A DNA stretch of 64,000 nucleotides from CADEDH01 sp050330635 (GTDB taxonomy: Bacteria > Actinomycetota > Acidimicrobiia > Acidimicrobiales > SZUA-35), in NCBI GenBank assembly GCA_050330635.1, contig JBHJNQ010000039.1:1-64000 (forward strand). Reading direction: 5' to 3'. A program made the translations under genes and the position numbers. How positions within the stretch are numbered: position 1 is the first letter of the stretch; each line of letters opens with the position of its first letter. The notes beneath the pieces were generated by a model. The model was given only the letters and a program-made list of their open reading frames with translations, made no database searches and had not been told where the DNA came from. This document shows, in pieces, positions 1 through 8,742 of the stretch.

Positions 1-60
1 GGGGGGGGTGGGCGATGCCTGGGGGCGGGGCGGGCCCGACTGCGAAAAGATACAGAATCT

Positions 61-105
61 CCGATACTTATGCAACCACTACCTGTGCAACCGATACTTG
101 TGCAA
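61..105. repeat. Three tandem 15-bp repeats upstream of the first gene
   Basis: Three consecutive 15-bp units each end in TGCAA; the first and third are nearly identical (CCGATACTTATGCAA and CCGATACTTGTGCAA) and the middle one is more diverged. They lie 84 bp before the MaoC-like gene. The stretch is A/T-richer than its surroundings. A regulator-binding array is possible but unproven. The rest of positions 1-188 holds a G-rich run and no convincing gene. Confidence 0.6.
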
Positions 106-188
106 CGCTGGTCTCGAGGAATCCTGCCGCAACTCCGGAGGATCCCGGCCGACTGGCAGCCGGCGCGATCAGCGACCACGCTGGGACC

Positions 189-992
189 ATGACCACCCTG
201 CCCACCCACACCCTCGTGGCGTTCAACACCGCCACCGCCAGCGAGAACAAGATCCACGACGACGAGGTGGCGGGCGCCCTCGGGTTCGGTGGCGGCCTCG
301 TGCCCGGTGTCGACGTCTACGCCTACCTCTGCCACCCGGCCCTCGCCCACTGGGGTTGCGATCTCCTGACCCGGGGTGTGACCGAGGTCCGCTTCGACAG
401 CCCCGTCTACGACGGCGAGACGGTCGAGATCAGGGCCGAGCTGGCCGACGGCGTGATCACGGCCGAGATCCACTCCCCCGCCGGGGTGCCGGCCACCCTC
501 CGGGCCCACCTCGACGACGATCCGGCGACGCCACCGACCACCCGGGCCGCCGCCGCACCGCCCCCCGACGAGCGGCCCCCCGCCTCACCCGATTCCCTCG
601 TGGCCGGGGCCGCCCTCGGTTCGTTCGACTTCGGGGTCGACCGCCAGCACCAGACCGCCTACCTCCGCGACATCCGCGACGACGACAGCCCGGTGGCCGA
701 GCTCGGGCTCGTCCACCCGGGAACGCTGCTGCGCCAGGCGAACTTCATCCTGTCGACCAACGTGCTCCTCGGCCCCTGGATCCACGTGGGCTCCGTGGCC
801 CACCACCTGGCCCCGGTCGCCGTCGACGAGGTGGTGTCGGTGCAGGGCGTGGTCAAGGCCAATTACGAGCACAAGGGTCACCGCTTCATCGACGTCGACG
901 TGGTGATGGTCGGGGCCGACGGAGCACCGCGGTGCTGGCTCGAGCATCGGGCCATCTACGAACCCCGCCAGGTGCGGCAGATGGCGGGCTGA
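189..992 (+). CDS. MaoC-like hotdog-fold protein
   Basis: This 267-residue protein resembles the hotdog/MaoC dehydratase-like family, whose members act on acyl-CoA thioesters, usually as enoyl-CoA hydratases. The N-terminal stretch NKIHDDEVA followed by a glycine-rich FGGGLVPGVDVYAYL segment looks like the family's substrate-binding region. A second hotdog-like half follows a proline/alanine-rich linker near residues 110-140. I chose the ATG at 189 because the open frame further upstream runs through repetitive, non-protein-like sequence. CACGCT lies 6 bp before this ATG and no Shine-Dalgarno sequence is visible, so the message may be leaderless. The substrate is unknown. A catalytic role is inferred from family resemblance only. 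Confidence 0.75.
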   Translation: MTTLPTHTLVAFNTATASENKIHDDEVAGALGFGGGLVPGVDVYAYLCHPALAHWGCDLLTRGVTEVRFDSPVYDGETVEIRAELADGVITAEIHSPAGVPATLRAHLDDDPATPPTTRAAAAPPPDERPPASPDSLVAGAALGSFDFGVDRQHQTAYLRDIRDDDSPVAELGLVHPGTLLRQANFILSTNVLLGPWIHVGSVAHHLAPVAVDEVVSVQGVVKANYEHKGHRFIDVDVVMVGADGAPRCWLEHRAIYEPRQVRQMAG

Positions 993-1067
993 GGGAGCGT
1001 TCCCCGAGCCCATCGGCGGGACGGGACATCGACCGGCCACCCCGACGTCGACTATCATTCACCTCCC

Positions 1068-1703
1068 GTGAGCCTGGTGATCGGGATCTGCGGTGGGAGC
1101 GGGTCGGGGAAGACGACACTGGCGGCCGGACTCGCCGCCCGGATCGAATCACGGCTCGGGCCGGGGTCGACGTCCTCGCTCAGCTTCGACTCCTACTATC
1201 GCGAGCTCGATCACCTGACGCTGGAGCAGCGCGCCGCCGTCAACTTCGATCATCCCGACTCCCTCGACGGCGATCTCCTGGCCGCTCACCTCGACTCGTT
1301 GCGCCGGGGGGTGGACATCGCCGCCCCCCGCTACGACTTCACCCGCCACGCCAGGACTGACGATGTCCAACTCGTGAGCTCCCGACCCGTCGTCATCGTC
1401 GAGGGCATCCTGCTGTTCGCCTTCGATCCCATACTGGCCCAGCTCGACTTCCGGGTGTTCCGCCGGTGTCCCGAGCCCGTCCGGTTCCAGCGACGCCTCG
1501 AACGGGACGTGGTCGAGCGGGGACGAAGCGAGCGCTCGGTTCTCGACCAGCTGGCGGCCACCGTCAAACCGATGCACGACCGCTACGTCGAGGCCTGCGC
1601 CCCGCTGGCCGACATCGTGACCGACCACGGCCAGGATCTCGAAACAGCTTGCCACGACATCGCCGAGCACGTGCTCGACACCCTGACCCCCGCCCCGGCC
1701 TGA
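1068..1703 (+). CDS. udk: Uridine kinase-like P-loop kinase
   Basis: The 211-residue protein starts with a Walker A loop (GGSGSGKTT, residues 9-17) and has the uridine kinase/phosphoribulokinase layout. DSYYREL is the substrate-region motif, NFDHPDSLD follows, and VIVEGILLF is the central strand. These enzymes phosphorylate uridine or cytidine for pyrimidine salvage in the cytosol. The start is a GTG at 1068; TATCAT lies 9 bp before it and there is no clear ribosome-binding site. The gene converges on pepF with only 28 bp between the stops. Other members of the superfamily phosphorylate different small molecules, so the exact substrate is not certain. Confidence 0.8.
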   Translation: MSLVIGICGGSGSGKTTLAAGLAARIESRLGPGSTSSLSFDSYYRELDHLTLEQRAAVNFDHPDSLDGDLLAAHLDSLRRGVDIAAPRYDFTRHARTDDVQLVSSRPVVIVEGILLFAFDPILAQLDFRVFRRCPEPVRFQRRLERDVVERGRSERSVLDQLAATVKPMHDRYVEACAPLADIVTDHGQDLETACHDIAEHVLDTLTPAPA

Positions 1704-1731
1704 ATCCTCGGCCCGACGGTGGGGTGGCGTT

Positions 1732-3540
1732 TCAGTCGAGACGGCCGGCGGCCCGGGCCGCGTCCTCGGCCTGCCCGAGCTGATGCTCCACGATGGCCAG
1801 CCCGCCGTCCCAGAATCCGGGGTCGTTGAGGTCGCAGTCGACGATGGCCGCCAGCTCCTCGGGCGGGCGCGAACCACCGGCCGCCAGGAGGTCGAGGTAG
1901 GCCGGCACGAACGAGCTGCCGGCCGCCTCGTAGCGGGCGTAGACCGACAGGGCCAGCAGCTGACCGTAGGCGTAGGCGTAGACGTAGCCCGGCGTCCCCA
2001 TGAAATGGGGGATGTACGACCACCAGCTCCGGTACCCGTCGGTCAGCTCGACGGCGTCGCCCATCATGGCGTGCTGGGACTCGATCCACAGGTCGCCGAA
2101 GCCTTCGACCGACAGCTCGCCGTCGTTTCGGCGGCTAGTGTGACAGGCGTCCTCGAAGCGGTTCATGGCCACCTGGCGGAAGACGGTGGCGATCGAGTCG
2201 TCGATCGTCGAGGCCAACAGGGCGAAGCGCTCGCCGGGGTCGTCGATGAGCTCCAGGAGGCGCTTGTTGGTGACGGTCTCCCCGAACACCGAGGCCGTCT
2301 CGGCCACGGTCAGCGGGGTGGTCTGATGGAAGATGCCCTGTTCCCGGGCGAGATAGGCGTGGAGCCCGTGGCCGAGCTCGTGGGCCAGCGTCAGCACGTC
2401 GCGGGGGCGCGAGGTCCAGTTGAGCAGCACGTAGGGATGGTGCGACGGCACCGTGTAGGCGCAGAAGGCACCGGGCTGCTTGCCCGGCCGCACCGGGGCG
2501 TCGATCCAGCCCTCGTCGATGAACCGGTCGACCACGTCGGCCAGGTCGGGCGAGAACGACCGGTAGGCGTCGCGCACCACCGCCGTGGCCTCGGCCCAGC
2601 CGATCTCCTGGGCCCCGGCGGCCACCGGGGCCATCCGGTCGTAGTCGGCTAGCCGGTCGAGGCCGAGCACCCCGGCCTTCAGCCGGTACCACCGCTGCGG
2701 GATGTCATAGCGGGCGACGACGGCCGAAATGAGGGCCTCGACCGACTCGTCGCTGGCCTCGTTCGACAGGTTGCGGCTGGAGATCCACGAGTCGAACGAC
2801 CGGAGGCGGTCGTCGACCGACTTGTCGAGCAGGAGGGTGTTGAAGATGAAGGCCCTGGTGCGAAGGCCAGGGGCCAGTCCGGCCGTCACCGACCCATGGG
2901 CCGCCTCCCGCCGGGCCCGGTCGGGGTGCTGGAGCAGCGACAGGCCCTGCTCCAGGCTGACCGTGTCGGTGCCTCCGTCGCCGTCGTCGAGCTCCAACTC
3001 GATGGCCGACGTCAACTCGCTGAACAGCCTGACCCAGGCCGCGCCCCGCGTCACCGACGTCTCGATCAGCACGGTCTCCTCGGCCTCGGACAGCAGGTGG
3101 GGCCGGTTCAACCTCGTCTGCACCAGATGGTGGCGGCAGAAATCGAGCCGCTCATCGGCCAGGACCCGCTCGGCGTGCTCGTCGTCGACACCGGCGAACT
3201 CCAGCTCGACGAACAGCAGGAGGGACCCGACCGCCGTCGAGGCCTCCTGGAGCTGTTGCATCATGGCCCCCCGCTCCGGATCCTGGGTGTTCTCGGTGAA
3301 GCGCAACATCCCGTAATGCCCGGCCCGGCTCATCAGCTCCTGGATCTCCGCCATGGCCCTCATGAGCTCGGCCAGCTCGTCGGCCTCGAGGGTGGCGACC
3401 CGCCCCCGATACCGCTGGAGCTCCTCCGCCCGTGACCGAGCCTCGGCGATCAGATCGGACGGGCTGTCGGCGCCGTCGAGCAGCGGTTCGAGGTCCCAGG
3501 TGACATCGGAGGCGGCGAGGTCGACATCGGTCGTTGTCAT
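1732..3540 (-). CDS. pepF: Oligoendopeptidase F (M3 metallopeptidase)
   Basis: A 602-residue cytosolic zinc peptidase of the M3B family, which cleaves short peptides. The zinc-binding HEXXH site is HELGH at residues 387-391, followed by GLHAYLAREQG. A Glu-rich segment about 25 residues later (TVAETASVFGE) carries the third ligand. The N-terminal helical domain (residues 1-200) is typical of PepF. The length matches the family. CAGACT lies 6 bp before the ATG, so a leaderless start is plausible. The gene lies 70 bp upstream of nothing related: pheT ends next to it on the same strand but belongs to a separate unit. Confidence 0.93.
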   Translation of the reverse strand: MTTTDVDLAASDVTWDLEPLLDGADSPSDLIAEARSRAEELQRYRGRVATLEADELAELMRAMAEIQELMSRAGHYGMLRFTENTQDPERGAMMQQLQEASTAVGSLLLFVELEFAGVDDEHAERVLADERLDFCRHHLVQTRLNRPHLLSEAEETVLIETSVTRGAAWVRLFSELTSAIELELDDGDGGTDTVSLEQGLSLLQHPDRARREAAHGSVTAGLAPGLRTRAFIFNTLLLDKSVDDRLRSFDSWISSRNLSNEASDESVEALISAVVARYDIPQRWYRLKAGVLGLDRLADYDRMAPVAAGAQEIGWAEATAVVRDAYRSFSPDLADVVDRFIDEGWIDAPVRPGKQPGAFCAYTVPSHHPYVLLNWTSRPRDVLTLAHELGHGLHAYLAREQGIFHQTTPLTVAETASVFGETVTNKRLLELIDDPGERFALLASTIDDSIATVFRQVAMNRFEDACHTSRRNDGELSVEGFGDLWIESQHAMMGDAVELTDGYRSWWSYIPHFMGTPGYVYAYAYGQLLALSVYARYEAAGSSFVPAYLDLLAAGGSRPPEELAAIVDCDLNDPGFWDGGLAIVEHQLGQAEDAARAAGRLD

Positions 3541-3610
3541 CGCCCCAGTCTGCCGCCGAACGACGGCGATGGGGGGAACCGGGACGGCCGGGAACGGCCC
3601 GGCGGCCCGG

Positions 3611-5977
3611 TCAGCGGAGCTGGGCGTCGTGCTGGCCCACGACGGCGTCGATGCAGGCCTGTCGCCCCTGGGCCACGTCGGCGTCGGTGAGCGTGCGGTC
3701 GTCGGCCTGGAACACCAGCCGGTAGGCCAGCGACCGGGCCCCCGGGCCCACCGCCTCGCCCCGGAACACGTCGAACAGCGACACCGAGCGGAGGAGTTGC
3801 CCCCCCGCCTGGCCCAGGGTGCGGGCGACGTCGGTGGCGGGCACGGTGTCGGCGATGACGAAGGCCAGATCGACCTCGCTCGACGGATAGCGGGAGACGG
3901 GCGAGAACCGGGGAACGTTCTGGAGGGCGGCGATCATCGGCTCGACGGCCAGCTGCAGCCAGGCCACCCGGCCCTCGATGCCGAAGGCGTCGAGCACCCC
4001 GGGATCGACCTCGCCCACCTCGCCCAGAAGCCGACCGCGGAAGCGGACCTCGGCCGCCCGGGTCGGGTGCATCCCCGGCACCTCCCCGTTCACGATCGAC
4101 AGCCCACCGAGCCCCAGCTCGAGCCGCAACCGGTGGAGCAGTCTCGTGGCCACCTCGGCGGCCCGGTCGTCGGCGGTCAGGCCCGACGCCGCCACCGCCA
4201 GGTACTCGGGTTCGTCCGGCAGGACGTTGTCTCCCGGTCGGAACACCCGGCCCAACTCGTAGATCTGCACCGCCGCCGTGCGGTGCGACTGGTTGTAGGC
4301 CACCACCTTGAGCATTCCCGGCAGCAACGATCGCCGCAGCACCGACTCCTCGGCCACCAGCGGGTTGACGAGGGAGATCGTGTCGCCGCTGAGACCGGCC
4401 CGTTCGATGTCGCCGGGGGCGAGGAACGGGGTGGGCATGACCTCGGTGTAGCCGGCGCCTTGCATCGTGGCCCGCAGCCGCCGGCGGCCCTGCTGGCGCG
4501 GGGTGAGGGACCCGACCTGGGTCGGGGTGGGAACGCGGCGACCCGACCGGTCGTAGCCGTGGTGACGACCCACCTCCTCGATCAGATCGATCTCGGCGGT
4601 GCAGTCGGGCCGCCACGACGGGATGGCCACGAGCAGCTCGCCGTCGCCCGCCGCCCCGGGGGTGAAGCCGATCGGCTCGAGGTAGCCGGCGATGGCGGCG
4701 ACGTCGAGGTCGGTGTTGAGCAGCCGGTTGACGCGGGCCACCCGGAGGGTGACCGGGGCGGCTCCGACCGGGGAGCCCTCGGCCACCACGATCCCGGGGG
4801 CGATGCGGGCGCCGCAGATCTCGGCCGCCAGCTGGCAGAAGCGGTCGAGGGCCAGCTCGATGCCGTGCGGGTCGACACCCCGCTCGAAGCGGGTCGATGC
4901 CTCCGATCGGAGGTTGAGCCGGCGCGAGGTGCGGGCCACGGTCATGCGGTCCCACACCGCCGCCTCCACCAGGACGCTCGTGGTGGCATCGCTGATCTCG
5001 GTCGAGGCACCCCCCATGACGCCGGCCAACCCGATGGGTTCGTCGGCCCCGTTGGCGATCACCCCGTCGGCCGGGGTCAGCTCCCGCTTCTGGTCGTCGA
5101 GGGTGGTGAGCGACTCGCCGTCCCGTCCCTTGCGCACCACCAGCACCCCGCCGGGGACCAGGTCGAGATCGTAGGTGTGGTTGGGTTGACCTAGCTCGAT
5201 CATGACATAGTTCGAGATGTCGACGATCGGGTTGATCGACCGAACCCCGGCCGCCGCCAACCGCTGCACCATCCAGGCCGGCGTGTCACCCATGGTGAGC
5301 CCGTCGAGGATGCGGACACCGAACCGGGGGCACAGCTCCCCGTCGTCGATGCGGACCGATGCCCGCTCCGACGCCGCCACCCCGACCTCGTCGATGATCG
5401 GTGACGGCAGGGCGAACGCCACCCCGAGCCGGGCCGCCAGGTCACGGGTGACGCCGGCCACCGACAGGGCGTCGGGCCGATTGCCCTCGATGTCGAGATC
5501 GAACAGGACATCCGTGGTGGCCCCGAGCGTGGCGGCCAGCGTCCGACCGACCGTGGCCGCCGGATCGAGGATGAGGATTCCCTCGCCGTCCTCGCCCAGC
5601 TCCAGCTCGGAGGCCGAGCACAGCATCCCGTTCGACCACTCCCCCCGCATCTTGCGCCGGGCGATCTCCATGCCGTTGGGCATGACGGTGCCGATCGTGG
5701 CCAGCGGGACCCGGTCGCCGACCGCCATGTTGAACGCCCCGCAGCAGATCTGCAGGGGCTCCCCGTCACCGGCGTCGACCGAGACGAGCTGGATCCGGTC
5801 GGCCTCCGGGTGGGGGGCCAGGTGGAGGATCTCCGCCACAACGACACCGTCCCAGGTGGTGCCGACGGTCTCGACCGACTCCACCACCATGCCGAGATCG
5901 GTCATGACCTCGGCCAGCCCCAGGGGCTCGCCCTCGATGGGGGCGAACTCCCGCATCCATGACAACAGCACCTTCAC
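3611..5977 (-). CDS. pheT: Phenylalanyl-tRNA synthetase beta subunit
   Basis: The 788-residue beta chain of the heterotetrameric synthetase that charges tRNA-Phe. Visible domains in order are: an N-terminal tRNA-binding OB domain (about residues 40-150, with PHPEADRIQLVSVD), the B3/B4 editing domain (about 210-380), B5, a catalytic-like core, and a C-terminal anticodon-binding ferredoxin-like domain (from about 690, PRFSPVSRYPSSEVDLAFV). The start is a GTG with a GAGGAG ribosome-binding site 9-10 bp upstream. It follows pheS by 40 bp and is surely co-transcribed with it. Length and domain order are normal. Confidence 0.97.
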   Translation of the reverse strand: MKVLLSWMREFAPIEGEPLGLAEVMTDLGMVVESVETVGTTWDGVVVAEILHLAPHPEADRIQLVSVDAGDGEPLQICCGAFNMAVGDRVPLATIGTVMPNGMEIARRKMRGEWSNGMLCSASELELGEDGEGILILDPAATVGRTLAATLGATTDVLFDLDIEGNRPDALSVAGVTRDLAARLGVAFALPSPIIDEVGVAASERASVRIDDGELCPRFGVRILDGLTMGDTPAWMVQRLAAAGVRSINPIVDISNYVMIELGQPNHTYDLDLVPGGVLVVRKGRDGESLTTLDDQKRELTPADGVIANGADEPIGLAGVMGGASTEISDATTSVLVEAAVWDRMTVARTSRRLNLRSEASTRFERGVDPHGIELALDRFCQLAAEICGARIAPGIVVAEGSPVGAAPVTLRVARVNRLLNTDLDVAAIAGYLEPIGFTPGAAGDGELLVAIPSWRPDCTAEIDLIEEVGRHHGYDRSGRRVPTPTQVGSLTPRQQGRRRLRATMQGAGYTEVMPTPFLAPGDIERAGLSGDTISLVNPLVAEESVLRRSLLPGMLKVVAYNQSHRTAAVQIYELGRVFRPGDNVLPDEPEYLAVAASGLTADDRAAEVATRLLHRLRLELGLGGLSIVNGEVPGMHPTRAAEVRFRGRLLGEVGEVDPGVLDAFGIEGRVAWLQLAVEPMIAALQNVPRFSPVSRYPSSEVDLAFVIADTVPATDVARTLGQAGGQLLRSVSLFDVFRGEAVGPGARSLAYRLVFQADDRTLTDADVAQGRQACIDAVVGQHDAQLR

Positions 5978-6017
5978 GTCGACTCTCTCCTCGATTCGCT
6001 CGTTCGTCGGACCCGGC

Positions 6018-7016
6018 TCAGAACTGGCCGAGGATCCGCAGGTCGTTGCTGAACAGCTCGCGCAGATCGTCGAAGCCGTACTTCATCTGGGCCAGGCGGT
6101 CGATGCCGAACCCGAAGGCGAAACCCGACCACTCCTCGGGATCGACCCCGCCGGCCCGCAGCACATTGGGGTGGACCATGCCGCAGCCGCCGAGCTCGAG
6201 CCACGACCCGTCGGGGCGCTGGATGTCGAACTCGGCCGACGGCTCGGTGAACGGGAAGTAGTTGGGCCGCAGGCGGGACGAGAAGCCCGGCCCGAAGTAG
6301 GCCTCGGTGAACTCCTCGATGGTGCCGGCCAGGTCGGCGAGGGAGATGTGACGGTCGATCACCAGCCCCTCGATCTGGTGGAAGACCGGCATGTGGGTGG
6401 CGTCGGCGGTGTCGCGCCGGTACACCCGCCCGGGGGCGACGATGTAGATGGGCGGCTCCTGCTCGAGCATCGTCCGGATCTGCACGGGCGAGGTGTGGGT
6501 CCGCAGCAGGAGGCTGCCCGGCTCCCCGTGGTCGACGTAGATGGTGTCGAACCCGTCGCGGGCGGGGTGGCCGGGTGGGATGTTGAGGGCGTCGAAGTTG
6601 TGCCAGTCGGTCTCGACCTCGGGCCCCTCGGCCACCCGGAACCCCATCCCGACGAAGATGTCCTCCAGTACGTCCCACGTGCGGGTGACCACATGGCCGT
6701 GGCCGACGACGACGTCGTCGGGGACCTCGGTCAGATCGAGCCGCTCCCCTTCCAGCTGGCGGGCCCGTTCCCCCCGTCCTAGGACCCGGCGACGCTCGGT
6801 CAGGGCGTCCTCGACCCGCTGCCGTGCCTCGTTGAGGGCCCGCCCGGCGTCGCGCCGCTGGTCGGGAGGGAGCTCGCCGAGCCGGCGCTTGGCGCCGGTG
6901 AGGGACGACTGCCGGCCCAGCACCGCGGTCTCGATTGCCTTGAGGTCGTCCAGGCCGGTGGCGCCGGCCACGGCGTCGAGGGCCTCGGCTTCCAGAGTGG
7001 GGAGATCGTCGATCAT
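6018..7016 (-). CDS. pheS: Phenylalanyl-tRNA synthetase alpha subunit
   Basis: The 332-residue catalytic subunit of PheRS. The N-terminal coiled-coil arm (residues 1-85) is followed by class II synthetase motifs, including a motif 2-like RTHTSPVQIRTM and the motif 3-like GFAFGFGIDRLAQMKYG near the C-terminus. I chose the ATG at 7016 because MIDDLPTLEAEAL begins the family alignment. An in-frame ATG at 7100 overlaps the upstream stop as TAATG and would add 28 residues of atypical sequence, so it is a less likely alternative. No strong ribosome-binding site precedes either start. Together with pheT it forms a cotranscribed pair downstream of the ribosomal gene cluster. Confidence 0.95.
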   Translation of the reverse strand: MIDDLPTLEAEALDAVAGATGLDDLKAIETAVLGRQSSLTGAKRRLGELPPDQRRDAGRALNEARQRVEDALTERRRVLGRGERARQLEGERLDLTEVPDDVVVGHGHVVTRTWDVLEDIFVGMGFRVAEGPEVETDWHNFDALNIPPGHPARDGFDTIYVDHGEPGSLLLRTHTSPVQIRTMLEQEPPIYIVAPGRVYRRDTADATHMPVFHQIEGLVIDRHISLADLAGTIEEFTEAYFGPGFSSRLRPNYFPFTEPSAEFDIQRPDGSWLELGGCGMVHPNVLRAGGVDPEEWSGFAFGFGIDRLAQMKYGFDDLRELFSNDLRILGQF

Positions 7017-7099
7017 CGGTGCAGACCTGTCGTGTCGGGTGGTGGGTTCCAGCATGGCGGAGCGCCGGGCGGGGCCGGCCGCAATTTTCCCGTCAGCCA

Positions 7100-7945
7100 T
7101 TATCGGTGGGAGGGTCGGCGATCGGGCGCGGGTTCGGTCGCCCGGCGTTGGCGGAGGGCCTCGAAGCAGAGGACGGCGCCGGCGGCGGCCACGTTGAGCG
7201 ACTCGGTCGGACCCGCCAGCTCGATGGTCACCGTGTCGTCGGTGGCGGCGATCACCTCGTCGGCGAGGCCGTGGGCTTCGTTGCCGAGGACGATGACGGC
7301 CGTCGCCAGGGTGGCGCGGTCATGGGGGGTGGCGTCGCCCCCCACGGCGGTTGCCACGCGGTGACGGCCCGCCACGGCGAGGCGGTCCAGGGCGGCCACC
7401 GGATCGTCGACCCTGACCATCGGGAGGCGCAACCCGGCCCCGGCGGCGGCCCGCACCACCTTGGGGTTGGTCGGGTCGACGCTGGGCCCGGCGAGGACGA
7501 CGCCGGCGGCGCCGGCCGCCTCGGCCGTGCGGACCAGCGTCCCCACGTTGCCGGGGTCGCGCAGCTCGACGAGGAACAGGACCGGTCCGGTACCGGTCAG
7601 GTCGTCGAGCGTGGCCGGGGTACGGGCGACCACCGCCGCCACCGGCCGGGGGCTGACGGGGTCGAGGACCGAGTCGAGCACCCCGGCCGCCACCACGTGA
7701 ACGGTGATGCCAGCGGCCGACGCCGCCGCCACCAGGCCCGGTTCGTCGGCGTCGACCCCGAGGTACAGGGCCTCGACGGTGAGGGTGGCATCGGCGTGGG
7801 CGGCCAGGGCCTCCGCCACCAGGCCGGGTCCGTCCACGACGAAGGCCCGCTCCTCGGAGCGGGCCTTCCGTGACGAAACGAGTCGCCGCAGTCGCTTGAT
7901 CCGTTGGTTGGTGGGGCGGAGCCCACCGGCGACGGCGGCGGCCAT
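7100..7945 (-). CDS. SpoU/TrmH-family RNA 2'-O-methyltransferase
   Basis: A 281-residue SPOUT-fold methylase. It has an N-terminal substrate-binding domain (KARSEERAFVVDGPGLV) and three family motifs: LRDPGNVGTLVRTAEA (motif 1), VLGNEAHGL (motif 2) and LNVAAAGAV (motif 3), which together form the SAM-binding knot. Its position directly after rplT matches the actinobacterial tsnR-like gene, so 23S rRNA is the probable target. The start at 7945 lies 8 bp after the rplT stop; longer in-frame starts would run inside rplT. The specific nucleotide modified cannot be read from the sequence. Confidence 0.88.
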   Translation of the reverse strand: MAAAVAGGLRPTNQRIKRLRRLVSSRKARSEERAFVVDGPGLVAEALAAHADATLTVEALYLGVDADEPGLVAAASAAGITVHVVAAGVLDSVLDPVSPRPVAAVVARTPATLDDLTGTGPVLFLVELRDPGNVGTLVRTAEAAGAAGVVLAGPSVDPTNPKVVRAAAGAGLRLPMVRVDDPVAALDRLAVAGRHRVATAVGGDATPHDRATLATAVIVLGNEAHGLADEVIAATDDTVTIELAGPTESLNVAAAGAVLCFEALRQRRATEPAPDRRPSHR

Positions 7946-7952
7946 CGGCGCC

Positions 7953-8315
7953 TCAGGCGGCGTCGGCCGAACCGTTGGCCAGCTCGACGAGGGCGGTGAA
8001 GGCCGCGGGATCGCTGACCGCCAGCTCGGCCAGAAGCTTGCGGTCGACCTCGACCTCGGCCTGCTTGAGACCGTTGATGAAGCGGCTGTACGAGGTGCCG
8101 TTCTGCCGGCAGGCGGCATTGATCCGTTGGATCCACAGCCGCCGGAACTCGCCCTTACGGGCGCGGCGATCGCGGTAGGCGTAGTTGCCGGAGTGCATCA
8201 CCTGCTCGTTGGCGCCCCGGAAGGTACGGCTCTTGTTGCCGTAGTAGCCCTTGGCTCGTTCGAGGGTGGTACGCCTGCGTTTCTTGGAGTGAACGGCTCG
8301 TTTCACGCGTGCCAT
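7953..8315 (-). CDS. rplT: 50S ribosomal protein L20
   Basis: At 120 residues this is the normal length for L20, an early-assembly 23S rRNA-binding protein that also represses its own operon in several bacteria. The basic N-terminal arm (MARVKRAVHSKKRRRT) and RLWIQRINAACRQNG are diagnostic. An AGGAG ribosome-binding site lies 9 bp before the ATG. It is the third gene of infC-rpmI-rplT. Confidence 0.98.
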   Translation of the reverse strand: MARVKRAVHSKKRRRTTLERAKGYYGNKSRTFRGANEQVMHSGNYAYRDRRARKGEFRRLWIQRINAACRQNGTSYSRFINGLKQAEVEVDRKLLAELAVSDPAAFTALVELANGSADAA

Positions 8316-8376
8316 CGCACTGACTCCTGTTCTTCGGGTGGGGGGATGTTTTGACTCGAGCGGTGCTGGGTCGAGA

Positions 8377-8571
8377 TCAGCTGGACAGCATCTGCTTGAC
8401 GCGCGACACGTCGGCGGCGGCGACCTCGCTCATGCCGGTGAGGCGCCGCTTGCGCCGGCTCGACTTCTTCTCGAGGAAGTGGTTGAGGTTCTTGCTCCGG
8501 CGGGTCACCTTGCCCGAGCCGGTCACCTTGAACCGCTTCTTCGCCCCTTTGTGGGTCTTCATCTTCGACAT
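8377..8571 (-). CDS. rpmI: 50S ribosomal protein L35
   Basis: A 64-residue, very basic protein with the L35 signature (MKTHKGAKKRFKVTGSGKV). The start at 8571 has an AGGAGA ribosome-binding site 6 bp upstream and gives exactly the usual L35 length; upstream in-frame codons are spurious. It lies between infC and rplT, as in most bacteria. Confidence 0.98.
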   Translation of the reverse strand: MSKMKTHKGAKKRFKVTGSGKVTRRSKNLNHFLEKKSSRRKRRLTGMSEVAAADVSRVKQMLSS

Positions 8572-8689
8572 GGTCGTTCTCCTGGCTGTGTCCGGGTCCG
8601 GGTCCGGCTTGGGGGGTTCCTGCTGGCGGTTCCGCTGGGGGCGTCCGACAGATCCGTTGCGGGTTCGTCTGTCCGTCCGGCCGTCACCG

Positions 8690-8720
8690 ATCGGGAGACG
8701 GTCGAGGACCATCTCCCGAT
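8690..8720 (-). promoter_or_regulatory. Perfect 9-bp hairpin between infC and rpmI
   Basis: ATCGGGAGA at 8690-8698 pairs with TCTCCCGAT at 8712-8720 across a 13-nt loop, in the 171-bp gap after the infC stop. There is no T-run on the - strand, so it is not a typical terminator. Its position is where some bacteria carry the L20-responsive operator for rpmI-rplT. A role as an autogenous control site or mRNA-processing element is inference. Confidence 0.45.
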
Positions 8721-8742
8721 GCGGGCGTCTGTCTGGTGGTTT

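Noticed and set aside
3353..5194. A 613-codon + strand open frame antisense to pheT
   Set aside because: It is a shadow of pheT with no recognisable motif.
7017..7100. An N-terminal extension of PheS from the TAATG overlap at 7100
   Set aside because: The 28 extra residues are unlike PheS N-termini. The overlap is tempting, so it is recorded as an alternative start only.
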